A model generated the notes under the pieces. It saw only the letters and a list, made by a program, of their open reading frames with translations. It was not told where the DNA came from and made no database searches. A stretch of 64,000 nucleotides of DNA, from the NCBI GenBank assembly GCA_022794035.1, contig JAAWDX010000007.1:124001-188000 (forward strand), written 5' to 3'. The position numbers and the translations under genes are program-made. This DNA is from Lachnospiraceae bacterium. Lineage in GTDB: Bacteria > Bacillota > Clostridia > Lachnospirales > Bianqueaceae. Below, piece after piece: positions 36,539 to 44,663 of the stretch; position 1 is the stretch's first letter; each line of letters begins with the position of its first letter.

Positions 36539-36598
36539 GCATAGCCCGGCTTATTTCTTCATATATTGAAGCAGATTATAAAACAGGAGATTTTAACT

Positions 36599-37024
36599 AT
36601 GTCTGTTCGTATTATGTCTCTCAAGCTAAACCGCCTGCTGATGTACGCCGGCATTGCTCTGGCCGTTCTGATTGCGCTGGTGATTCTGCTGACCAAGCTG
36701 CTGGGCGGCTCTTCCTCTGGCAGCGCATCCGCTGATACTGAGTATTATCCGGGTACTTATACAACCTCCGTCCCTCTGGGAACCGGCTGCATTACTGTAC
36801 AGATGACGTTTAGCGAAACCGGTATCGAGGCTGTCAGCTATGACATTCCGGATACGGTCCAATCGGTCTATCCGCTGGTACAGCCCACGGCGGCTTCCAT
36901 CGGCCAGCAGCTGACAGAGGGCACGCAGATGGAGGCCCTGCAGATTGACAGCGCCTCTTCCGAAACGGCGGCTCATCTGCTGAAGGCCATGAAGCTGACC
37001 GTTGACAAGGCCACGGTTCAATAG
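36599..37024 (+). CDS. Membrane-anchored protein with an FMN-binding-like domain lacking the flavinylation motif
   Basis: The protein has 141 residues. One membrane helix (about 16-32) is followed by a Gly/Ser linker and a small domain: YYPGTYTTSVPLGTG, ITVQMTFSETGIEAVSY and a C-terminal SSETAAHLLKAMKL helix. The order resembles the FMN_bind domain of RnfG/NqrC-like proteins, but the usual SGATxTS flavinylation motif reads SASSETA, so covalent FMN is unlikely at the normal site. CAGGAGA precedes the ATG. It is divergent from addB and ends at a hairpin. The fold assignment is tentative. Confidence 0.6.
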   Translation: MSVRIMSLKLNRLLMYAGIALAVLIALVILLTKLLGGSSSGSASADTEYYPGTYTTSVPLGTGCITVQMTFSETGIEAVSYDIPDTVQSVYPLVQPTAASIGQQLTEGTQMEALQIDSASSETAAHLLKAMKLTVDKATVQ

Positions 37025-37035
37025 GTCTGACATAG

Positions 37036-37064
37036 CAAGGGCAGGATCCCGTTTCCTGCCCTTG
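37036..37064 (+). terminator. Hairpin after the FMN-binding-like gene
   Basis: CAAGGGCAGG (37036-37045) pairs perfectly with CCTGCCCTTG (37055-37064). The tail is only weakly T-rich (AATTTACTT), so termination may be partial. It starts 12 bp after the stop codon, and the next promoter's -35 box overlaps its end. Confidence 0.6.
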
Positions 37065-37090
37065 AATTTACTTGCAAAATCGATTACAAT
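37062..37090 (+). promoter_or_regulatory. Promoter of the mannosidase operon
   Basis: TTGAAT (37062-37067), a 17-bp spacer and TACAAT (37085-37090) lie about 45 bp before the GH2 start. The leader holds a small TGCGC-TGCG-GCGCA hairpin (about 37101-37114) before the GAGGA ribosome binding site. Confidence 0.6.
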
Positions 37091-37134
37091 AAGCAAAAAC
37101 ATGCGCTGCGGCGCAGAAATGAGGACATCCATCT

Positions 37135-39606
37135 ATGAAACATACCATCATGCTGTCCGACTGGGTCATGAAGCATCCCGTTTATGGCTCTCTGCCCTGC
37201 CGGATTCCCTTTTCCATGTACGGCACTCTGCTCGAGGCCGGCAAAATCCCGGATCCATTTTACCGCGACCAGGAGTATGCGCTCACAGCTCTTTCTGAGC
37301 AGGATTACACCTTTGAGACCACGTTTGAAGCACCGCCCGAGCTTATCAAAAATCCTTTCCAAAAGCTGCGCTTTGAAGGCATCGATACCATCGCCACCAT
37401 TTTTCTAAACGGCCGGCAGATCGGACAGGCCTTCAACATGCACCGCACATGGGAATTTGATATTGCCAGCGCTCTGCAGCCCGGCCAGAACCAGCTGCAA
37501 ATCGTGCTGCATTCCCCGACTCGCTATATGCAGGAGCGCCAGAGCCGTCATTTTGTCTGGGGACAGTCTGATACTATGGATGGCTTTGCCCATATCCGCA
37601 AGGCCAGCTGCATGTTCGGCTGGGACTGGGCGCCGAAGCTGCCCGACATGGGGCTTTTCCGTCCTGTCAGCTGGATTAGCTACGCAGCTGACCGCATTCA
37701 GGATGTGCGCATCCATCAGCACCATACGCCGCAGGCCGGCACAGCCGGAACCTCATCCACCTCTGTTGCCTTAGAGCTGCAGATTGCTACCGAGCAATCC
37801 ACTCCGGGAACCTCCTTTTCCGTACAGGTGGAGGGACCGGGCTGCCGCCAGGAGGCTTTTCTCTCCGCTGCCGGTCAGGGGCGAATTGAAATTCCCAATC
37901 CCCAGCTTTGGTGGCCCCATGGCTATGGCGAGCAGCCGCTCTATACAGTTACGGTAACGCTTTTGCAGGAGGACAAGCCGCTGGACGTCTGGACGCGCCG
38001 TATCGGCCTGCGCACGCTGACTGTCAGCACAGCCGCTGACAAGTGGGGCAATGAATTTTGCTTTGTGGTAAATGGTCTCAAAATGTTTGCTATGGGTGCC
38101 GATTACGTGCCTGAGGACTCTCTCATTGGCCGGCTATCGCGCCAGCGCACAGAAAAGCTGATCCAAAGCTGCATCAGGGCGAATTTTAACTCCATCCGCG
38201 TTTGGGGCGGCGGACAGTACCCCTCCGATGACTTTTTTGATCTCTGTGATGAATACGGCCTCGTTGTCTGGCAGGACTTTATGTTTGCCTGTGTGAATGT
38301 ATGGCTCAGTCAGGAATTTACAGACAATATCCGTCAGGAATTTATCGATAACATCCGCCGGCTGCGTGATCATGCCAGCCTCGGCCTTCTTTGCGGCAAC
38401 AATGAAATGGAAATGGCCGTGCTGGAATGGGAAGGCTGCCGCGACAGCGCTCTGGCCAAGCAGGATTATCTGCAGCTTTATGAGCACATTTTGCCGGATC
38501 TGTGTGCAGAGCACTGCCCTGATATCTTTTACTGGCCCTCCTCGCCCTCTTCCGTCGGCGGCTTTGACAGCCCTCAGGACGAAAACCGCGGGGATGCCCA
38601 TTACTGGGGCGCGTGGCATGGCAGCATTCCTTTTGAAAGCTATCGCCAGTATTATTTCCGCTTCTGCTCTGAATTTGGCTTTGAAGCCTTTCCTAATATG
38701 AAAACGATTCGTTCCTTTGCCGAACCGGAGGATATGAATCCGTTTTCTCTGGTCATGGAAAGCCATCAAAAATGCCGGAGCGGCAATACCAAGATTCTTT
38801 CATATGCTTCTGATAAATATCTGTATCCCTATGATTTTTCCTCGCTCGTATACACCTCGCAGCTCCTGCAGGCGGATGCGATCCGCTATGGCGTTGAGCA
38901 TTTCCGGCGCTTTCGCGGGCGCTGCATGGGCGCCATCTATTGGCAGCTTAATGACTGCTGGCCGGTGGCTTCCTGGGCCTCGGTTGACTATTACGGCCGC
39001 TGGAAAGCGCTCATGTACAGCGCGAAGCGCTTCTTTGCCCCGGTTCTGCTGTCCGCGCATGAAAACGGCTATCTAGTGACGCTTTCCCTCTCCAACGAAA
39101 CCCGTGAGGCCTTTAGCGGAAGCGTTCGCTGGCAGGTAATAGACCGCGACTTTACTGTCTATGAACAGGGCGAGCTGCCGGCGTCTATTTTGGCGCTTAG
39201 CGCCGCTGACCTTCCTCAGCTGGATCTCACGCAGGCCTTAAAAGGAAAGGAAACAGAGCGCCTGCTGGTCTATGCGCTCTATGATCAGGCTGGGCAGCTG
39301 ATTTCGCACTCTTCCCTTCTGTTTTGCAAACCTAAGCATTTTCAATTTAAGCAGACGCCGGTTCAGGTGCGCATTGAGGGATCGGGCGGTCAGTTTACGC
39401 TGTATGTATCGGCTGATTCCTATGCCAAGAGTGTGGAGCTTGATTTTACAGCGCATGATCTGCTGCTGTCAGACAATTATTTTGATATGACCAGTGCTGC
39501 TCCTCTCGTGCTGACTGCAAAGACCGAGAATCTTGCGGTTACGGCTGAGCAGCTGATGGCTGATTTGACGGTGCAGACCGCAGCCTCAATCGGAAGGGAG
39601 CGATGA
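37135..39606 (+). CDS. Glycoside hydrolase family 2 protein, probable beta-mannosidase
   Basis: The protein has 823 residues with no signal peptide, so it is probably cytosolic. A jelly-roll sugar-binding domain (MYGTLLEAGKIPDP, HRTWEFDI, FGWDWAPK) precedes an immunoglobulin-like domain and a TIM barrel with the acid/base E424 in CGNNEME and nucleophile E513 in SEFGFEAF. The GWDWAP segment and length fit beta-mannosidases that cut terminal beta-mannose from oligosaccharides. The GH32 gene overlaps its end by 4 nt. GAGGA precedes the ATG. Confidence 0.92.
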   Translation: MKHTIMLSDWVMKHPVYGSLPCRIPFSMYGTLLEAGKIPDPFYRDQEYALTALSEQDYTFETTFEAPPELIKNPFQKLRFEGIDTIATIFLNGRQIGQAFNMHRTWEFDIASALQPGQNQLQIVLHSPTRYMQERQSRHFVWGQSDTMDGFAHIRKASCMFGWDWAPKLPDMGLFRPVSWISYAADRIQDVRIHQHHTPQAGTAGTSSTSVALELQIATEQSTPGTSFSVQVEGPGCRQEAFLSAAGQGRIEIPNPQLWWPHGYGEQPLYTVTVTLLQEDKPLDVWTRRIGLRTLTVSTAADKWGNEFCFVVNGLKMFAMGADYVPEDSLIGRLSRQRTEKLIQSCIRANFNSIRVWGGGQYPSDDFFDLCDEYGLVVWQDFMFACVNVWLSQEFTDNIRQEFIDNIRRLRDHASLGLLCGNNEMEMAVLEWEGCRDSALAKQDYLQLYEHILPDLCAEHCPDIFYWPSSPSSVGGFDSPQDENRGDAHYWGAWHGSIPFESYRQYYFRFCSEFGFEAFPNMKTIRSFAEPEDMNPFSLVMESHQKCRSGNTKILSYASDKYLYPYDFSSLVYTSQLLQADAIRYGVEHFRRFRGRCMGAIYWQLNDCWPVASWASVDYYGRWKALMYSAKRFFAPVLLSAHENGYLVTLSLSNETREAFSGSVRWQVIDRDFTVYEQGELPASILALSAADLPQLDLTQALKGKETERLLVYALYDQAGQLISHSSLLFCKPKHFQFKQTPVQVRIEGSGGQFTLYVSADSYAKSVELDFTAHDLLLSDNYFDMTSAAPLVLTAKTENLAVTAEQLMADLTVQTAASIGRER

Positions 39607-40718
39607 TCATGAAACGATTCGAACATCATTTTGAACCGCAGACCGGCTGGATGAATGATCCGAATGGGCTGGTCTATTTTCGCGGACAGTACCATGCTTT
39701 CTTTCAGCACTTTCCTTATGCGCCTAAATGGGGGCCGATGCACTGGGGACATGCGGTCAGCCGTGATTTGATTCACTGGGAGGAGCTTCCGGTCGCGCTC
39801 CGCCCTGATCAGGAGTATGAAAATAACGGCGGCTGCTTTTCCGGCTCGGCCATTGTAAAGGATGACAAGCTGTATCTATTTTACACCTCCGTCGGTATGC
39901 GCCTTGGTCAGACGCAGTCCATGGCGGTGAGCGAGGATGGCATCCATTTCACTAAATATGCCGGCAATCCCATCCTGCGCGCATGTCCGATTGACAGCGG
40001 CGCTCCCTGCGGCAACCGGGATTTTCGCGACCCTAAGGTGACTGAAATAAACGGCCATTACTATATGGTCTGCGGCAGCGGTCAGGACGGCATGGGAAAG
40101 GTGCTTCTCTTTCGCTCTGATGATTTGATCCATTGGGCGTTTGTGTCCATCCTGATAGAGGGCCGCCAGTACGGAACCGTCATTGAATGCCCTGACTTTT
40201 TCTTTCTGGATGGCCAGTATGTGTTGATGTTTTCTCACATGGGCCGGACGGAATATGCTACCCACTTTATGGTCGGCAGCTTTGACGGCGTACATTTTAC
40301 TCCCCAGCAGCATGTGCAGATCGAGGCTGGTCCAGATTTTTATGCGCCGCAGACCTTAGCCGCTCCAGACGGCCGCCGGATTCTCATTGGATGGATGTAT
40401 CACTGGCAAAAGCCGCTGCCTGCCGGAGCTGCTCATGCAGGTGCTCTGTCTCTTGCCCGCACGCTGCAGATCGAAAACGGTCGCCTGCTGACAAGGCCGG
40501 TTGCCGAAGCGGAGTCTCTGCTGCGCACTGCCTCCCCCTATGTCAGCATCCAAGGAAATCGCCTGCTGCTTTCCGACGGACGGCGCACTGTCCTTTCTAA
40601 AACATTTCCGGCGATTCGCAGCATTCAGATCTTAGAGGATCAAAAGGCCGTAGAGGTCTTTGTCAACGACGGCGAATGGGCCGCCAGCACCTGGCTGGAT
40701 GATGAGGTCTTCTCATGA
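39603..40718 (+). CDS. Glycoside hydrolase family 32 protein, short sucrase/fructosidase-like
   Basis: The protein has 371 residues. The catalytic triad is visible: nucleophile D19 in WMNDPNG, FRDPK, and the acid/base Glu in ECPDFF. GH32 enzymes hydrolyse beta-fructosides such as sucrose or sucrose-6-phosphate. Family members usually have about 480 residues; here the five-bladed propeller is complete but the C-terminal beta-sandwich is cut to about 50 residues, ending EVFVNDGEWAASTW. The ATG overlaps the GH2 stop; a second ATG two codons later (39609) is as likely. The next gene overlaps its stop. Confidence 0.88.
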   Translation: MIMKRFEHHFEPQTGWMNDPNGLVYFRGQYHAFFQHFPYAPKWGPMHWGHAVSRDLIHWEELPVALRPDQEYENNGGCFSGSAIVKDDKLYLFYTSVGMRLGQTQSMAVSEDGIHFTKYAGNPILRACPIDSGAPCGNRDFRDPKVTEINGHYYMVCGSGQDGMGKVLLFRSDDLIHWAFVSILIEGRQYGTVIECPDFFFLDGQYVLMFSHMGRTEYATHFMVGSFDGVHFTPQQHVQIEAGPDFYAPQTLAAPDGRRILIGWMYHWQKPLPAGAAHAGALSLARTLQIENGRLLTRPVAEAESLLRTASPYVSIQGNRLLLSDGRRTVLSKTFPAIRSIQILEDQKAVEVFVNDGEWAASTWLDDEVFS

Positions 40719-41533
40719 AGCTTCTGACCATTCAGAGCCTGGCCTGCTATGGCAAATGCTCCTCTACGATTGCGCTGCCCGTGCTTTCGGCCATGGGCAT
40801 TGAAACCACGCTGCTGCCCACCTCGCTCCTATCCACCCATACCGGCTTTGCCGATTTTACTTTTCAGGATCTAACTGAGCAGATGAAGGCCGCCGCTGAT
40901 CACTGGCAAAGTCTGTCCCTTCACTTCGACGCCATATATGTTGGCTATCTGGGCAGCCAAACGCAGCTTGACTTTGTTCTTTCTTTTCTAGCTCAGCAGC
41001 CTCAGGCCCGCCTCATTGTCGATCCTGTCATGGGCGATAACGGCGCGCTGTACAGCCGCATTACGCCGGCCTATATCGCAGCCTATCAATCCCTCTGCTG
41101 CTGTGCTGATCTTATCCTGCCCAATCTGACTGAGGCCTGCGCTCTGCTCGGATATGCCTATGATCCCTCGCTGCCTCCTGAGCGCCTGCTCACCGAGCTG
41201 CGCGCCCAAGGCGCAAAAAACGTCGTGATTACCGGCCTTGCCGGTGAAAAGGAGACGCTGGGGGCCATGTGCCTGTGTGAGGATGGCAGTCATCACTCCG
41301 TGTTTAAACCCCGCATTTCCGGGCATTATCACGGTACTGGCGATTTGTTTGCCAGCGTATGCTGCGGCGCTTTGCTGCGCGGCTCTCCTCTGCCTCATGC
41401 GCTTACGCTGGCCGCGGATTTCACGGCGCTCTGCATTCAGAATACGCAGCCTTTTTTTAGTGAGGATGGCCAAAACCATTGGCATGGACTTCGCTTTGAA
41501 ACGGCCCTGCCTTGGCTCATTGAGAGGATGTAG
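40715..41533 (+). CDS. pdxY: Pyridoxamine/pyridoxal kinase-like protein
   Basis: The protein has 272 residues. It has a ribokinase-like fold with SLACYGKCSSTIALPVLSAMG at the start, IVDPVMGDNGALY, LPNLTEAC and the catalytic GHYHGTGDLFAS anion hole and base. It probably phosphorylates pyridoxal, pyridoxine or pyridoxamine in the PLP salvage route. Its ATG overlaps the GH32 stop (ATGA). Its link with the two glycosidases looks like operon hitch-hiking rather than a pathway. Confidence 0.88.
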   Translation: MKLLTIQSLACYGKCSSTIALPVLSAMGIETTLLPTSLLSTHTGFADFTFQDLTEQMKAAADHWQSLSLHFDAIYVGYLGSQTQLDFVLSFLAQQPQARLIVDPVMGDNGALYSRITPAYIAAYQSLCCCADLILPNLTEACALLGYAYDPSLPPERLLTELRAQGAKNVVITGLAGEKETLGAMCLCEDGSHHSVFKPRISGHYHGTGDLFASVCCGALLRGSPLPHALTLAADFTALCIQNTQPFFSEDGQNHWHGLRFETALPWLIERM

Positions 41534-41600
41534 GAGGCGGCGCACGTAACGCGCAGCGGTCCGTCCCTACATGGATCTTGGGAAGTTGTCAGAAGCTATT

Positions 41601-41805
41601 TTAAGCTATTTAACGTATCTTTTCTATTTTTTCTCCGTTGACAGACCCCTATCTGAAATGATTTAACGGGGCAATTGGAGGATTGTGCCCGTTAAGTATC
41701 GCATCTATGTCCATATTTAACGGCTCTATTCTCTATTTTGACCCGTTAAATGCGCTGTTATTGGCACAGCATAACGGATCTAATCACCGAAAGACACGTT
41801 AAAAA
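41601..41805. repeat. Tandem array of about four degenerate hairpin units, period about 54 bp
   Basis: In the spacer between convergent genes (41534-41942) the word ATTTAACG(G) starts at 41608, 41661 and 41715, with a weaker ATAACGG at 41770. Each is followed 25-30 bp later by its complement (CCGTTGA, CCCGTTAA, CCGTTAAAT, CGTTAAAA). Two units form clear hairpins: 41663-41695 (TTAACGGG/CCCGTTAA) and 41715-41751 (ATTTAACGG/CCGTTAAAT). No gene is visible here. Confidence 0.6.
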
Positions 41806-41871
41806 TCAAAAAACCAGGTTTGCGTAACGTGCACTCCCTGCACAAACATAGTATCGTACTGTTTCGGAAAT

Positions 41872-41901
41872 AAAAATAGCGGAAATTCTTCCGCTATTTT
41901 T
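41872..41901. terminator. Bidirectional intrinsic terminator between pdxY and the amidohydrolase gene
   Basis: AAAAATAGCGGAA (41872-41884) and TTCCGCTATTTTT (41889-41901) form a perfect 13-bp stem with a 4-nt loop, giving a T-run on both strands. It serves the two convergent operons. Confidence 0.85.
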
Positions 41902-41942
41902 GTTACCCTACATTTGTGACCCATCCAGCGAACAGCTCCGCT

Positions 41943-43544
41943 TTATCTTTTCTCCTTCTGATACACGACCCGTCCGCCTGTCATCGTGGCTTCTACTTGT
42001 ATCTTCGGCAAAGCATGCGGTTCTGTCGTAAAGGGATCCTGAGAAAGCACAACTAAATCTGCCTTCATACCAGGCAGCAGTCTCCCGATCCGCTCCTCCT
42101 GAAAACAGGCCTTTGCCGCATGCGTCGTAAACATCGCGACAGCTTCCGGCACCGTCACCTTCTGCTCCGGCTTCCAGCCCCCCTTCGGGCCGCCGGCCAG
42201 CTTTTCTCTTGTCACCGCATAATACAGATTATTCAAGACATCAAAGCTTTCAATCGGCGCATCCGATCCGCCCACCGTCAAAATGCCCAGCTCCTCCATG
42301 CTCTTCCACGCATAGATGCATTCCTGCTGTGCCTCCTGCACGCGCGCCGCTGCCATATCCATATCATACTCAATAAAGACCGGCTGGATATACGCAATGA
42401 CTCCGTCACGGCTCATCCTTTCCAAAATTTCCCGGCTCGAAATCTGCACATGCACCAGTCCATGGCGGCAATCGCTGCGCGGCATTCGTTTCTGCGCTCT
42501 CTCCAAAGCATCCAGCGTCATCTGCATCGCCCGGTCGCCAATGCAGTGCACCGCAATCTGCATGCCTGCCTCATGCGCTGTATCGATCAGCGCATTCAGC
42601 TCCTGCTGGGTAAACACTGCCAGTCCGTATTCGTCCTTGCTCCCTTTGTATGGCCGGCTCAGCAGCGCTGTTTTTGCTCCCAGCGATCCGTCCTGAATCA
42701 GCTTCAGCGGTCCAATCCTAAAATATTCTCCGCCCTGCCCCGTCCGGTAGCCCGCCTGCAAAAACGCCTGCAGCCCCGTCAAATTCTCAAAAATACACTG
42801 CTCATACACACGCACCGTCATCTGTCCCTTGGCTTCTAGGCTCTGATATGCCTCGATCATCTGCCGCCAGTCTGCCCCCGGAATGGCCACAAAATCATCC
42901 GTCTGGCAGGTCGTAATTCCACAGCGATTCAAAGCCTTCATGCCAGCTAAAAGCAGCTCCTCGACATAGGCCTGCGTCGGCTTTGGCAAAATCCGATAAA
43001 ACAGCTCGCAGGCCCCTTCATACAGCAGTCCGCTCTCCTCCTGCATCTGCTCCTGCCATTCCTGTGCCTCTCTCAGCGCGCGGATTCGCTCAAAGGCGGC
43101 GCTGTTGCAGACGCCCAGATGTCCGCAGACCCTCACCATCAAAATCGGGATTTCGGTGCTGATTGCATCCAGATCCGCCCGCGTCGGATACCGCTTTGCC
43201 ATAAAATAATCCTCATTCCAGCCTCTGGCATACACCCACGAAGCTTCCGGATGCTTCCGCAAATAAAGGCGCACCGCCTCCTGACACTCCTCCACCGAGC
43301 GGCAGTCAAAAAGCGGCGCATTACAATACGTAAACGCATAGCTAGCCAGATGCATATGACCCTCATTGAAACCTGGCAGTACAGCGCAGCCCTGCAGGTC
43401 AATCCTCTGCCCGGCCGGCAGCCGTGCCGCTTCCTCGTCGCTTCCCAGAAAGCGCACCTCATCTCCTTCTACTCCAATGGCTTCATACACCTGCCCATTC
43501 TCCATCGAATACACAGATCCATTATATAAGACTACATCCAGCAT
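41943..43544 (-). CDS. Amidohydrolase-family metal-dependent hydrolase, YtcJ-like
   Basis: The protein has 533 residues. The metal-dependent core shows NEGHMHL near residue 58, later VHCIGDRAM and GLVHVQ, GSDAPIESFDVL and a C-terminal LLPGMKADLVVLSQDP. This is the YtcJ-type branch of the urease-related amidohydrolases, with unknown natural substrates (probably amides). There is no signal peptide. It is the last gene after a MATE exporter and a phosphoesterase. It ends just before a bidirectional terminator. Confidence 0.9.
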   Translation of the reverse strand: MLDVVLYNGSVYSMENGQVYEAIGVEGDEVRFLGSDEEAARLPAGQRIDLQGCAVLPGFNEGHMHLASYAFTYCNAPLFDCRSVEECQEAVRLYLRKHPEASWVYARGWNEDYFMAKRYPTRADLDAISTEIPILMVRVCGHLGVCNSAAFERIRALREAQEWQEQMQEESGLLYEGACELFYRILPKPTQAYVEELLLAGMKALNRCGITTCQTDDFVAIPGADWRQMIEAYQSLEAKGQMTVRVYEQCIFENLTGLQAFLQAGYRTGQGGEYFRIGPLKLIQDGSLGAKTALLSRPYKGSKDEYGLAVFTQQELNALIDTAHEAGMQIAVHCIGDRAMQMTLDALERAQKRMPRSDCRHGLVHVQISSREILERMSRDGVIAYIQPVFIEYDMDMAAARVQEAQQECIYAWKSMEELGILTVGGSDAPIESFDVLNNLYYAVTREKLAGGPKGGWKPEQKVTVPEAVAMFTTHAAKACFQEERIGRLLPGMKADLVVLSQDPFTTEPHALPKIQVEATMTGGRVVYQKEKR

Positions 43545-43550
43545 CTATCT

Positions 43551-44663
43551 TTACCCTTTCTTTTGCAGTGAAATCATCACATATTCTGAGCGGCCGCTTG
43601 TACGGATCGGATAGCCCCAGCCGGCCATGCCGGAAGAAACGATGATCTGAAAGCCTTCCGTTTGGCGCTGTCCATATGTCATCTCATTAAAATGAAACAG
43701 ATCACTCAGCCACCCGGCAGGCCAGATCTGGCCTGCATGCGTGTGACCGGAAAGCTGCAGATCGACTCCGGCCTCTTGGTTTGCCTCCAGCTCCCGCGGC
43801 TGGTGATCGAGCAGCAAGATAAAATCCGAAGGATCAACTGCCTCCAGCAGCTTTGCGCTCTGCGCGCGGACGCCGCTTCCATGGGCCGCATAGGAGACCT
43901 CCTCACGCCCTACCAGCGTAAATTCTTCGTTTAAGGAAACTGCCTCGTCTGAGAGTACGCGAATCCCGGCGCCTGCCATAGCCTGCTGCAGCTGCTGCGC
44001 TGTATAATAGGGATCTGCGCTGTATAAAGCGCGGTCATGGTTGCCATATACATAAAACGTGCCGTATGTGCTGGGAATGGCTCCCAGAATCTGAAATGCC
44101 TGCTGCATCTCCTCCTGCGTTGTGCTCTCATCCACGATATCGCCTCCCAGCAGTACCATGTCCGGCTTAGCCTCAGCAATTTTCTGCGCGTAAGCGGCCA
44201 GCTTTTCTGTATCCATAGAAAGGCCAAAATGCAGGTCTGAAAGAAAGGCTATGCGGTAGCCTTCTTCACGAATTGGCTTTTCGGTATAGATTGTATACGG
44301 CTTTTCCACAACATGACCCATATTCCAGTAGCCAAAGCCAAGTACCGCCAGCGTGAGTATCACCGGCAGCAGTCCGCTTCGGTAGATTTTTTCCTTTTTA
44401 AAGCCCAGGCGGCGCAGCAGCCAGTAAACCAGGTCGACCAGCACGCCGCTTAAAAACAGATGCAGGATGATCATGACCATGCTGCTCCACAGATTGCTGC
44501 TGAGGATGCCCAGCAGCAAACAGGCCGCCATGAGAAGCAGCCGCAGCCACCTTTTTTCTGTCGGCGCTCCCCAAAAGTGCAGCGTCCGCTTAGCATAAAA
44601 ATACAGATAGATCATGATCGGCGCTAATAAAAGCGCCGGAATCAGAAAAAATAATAGTCTCAT
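43551..44663 (-). CDS. Membrane-anchored metallophosphoesterase, YkuE-like
   Basis: The protein has 370 residues. Four hydrophobic segments in the first 120 residues are followed by a calcineurin-like phosphoesterase domain: AFLSDLHFG, LLGGDIVDE, YGNHDRALY, LLLDHQPRE and LSGHTHAGQ, the full set of metal ligands. It is membrane-bound with a probably extracytoplasmic catalytic domain; YkuE-type enzymes act on phosphodiesters or UDP-diacylglucosamine-like lipids, but the substrate is unknown. The start at 44663 overlaps the MATE stop (ATGA). Confidence 0.9.
   Translation of the reverse strand: MRLLFFLIPALLLAPIMIYLYFYAKRTLHFWGAPTEKRWLRLLLMAACLLLGILSSNLWSSMVMIILHLFLSGVLVDLVYWLLRRLGFKKEKIYRSGLLPVILTLAVLGFGYWNMGHVVEKPYTIYTEKPIREEGYRIAFLSDLHFGLSMDTEKLAAYAQKIAEAKPDMVLLGGDIVDESTTQEEMQQAFQILGAIPSTYGTFYVYGNHDRALYSADPYYTAQQLQQAMAGAGIRVLSDEAVSLNEEFTLVGREEVSYAAHGSGVRAQSAKLLEAVDPSDFILLLDHQPRELEANQEAGVDLQLSGHTHAGQIWPAGWLSDLFHFNEMTYGQRQTEGFQIIVSSGMAGWGYPIRTSGRSEYVMISLQKKG

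Noticed and set aside
37070-37090. Possible catabolite-repression (cre) site in the mannosidase promoter (TGCAAAATCGATTACA)
   Set aside because: It is palindrome-like around TCGA but two bases longer than the cre consensus, and the match is too weak to claim.
42120-42839. Long antisense open frame (239 codons, His/Arg rich) opposite the amidohydrolase gene
   Set aside because: The opposite strand encodes a complete, well-conserved enzyme; the antisense product has biased composition and no ribosome binding site. The same applies to antisense frames at 24395-25123, 35313-35813, 55250-55864 and 57284-57829.
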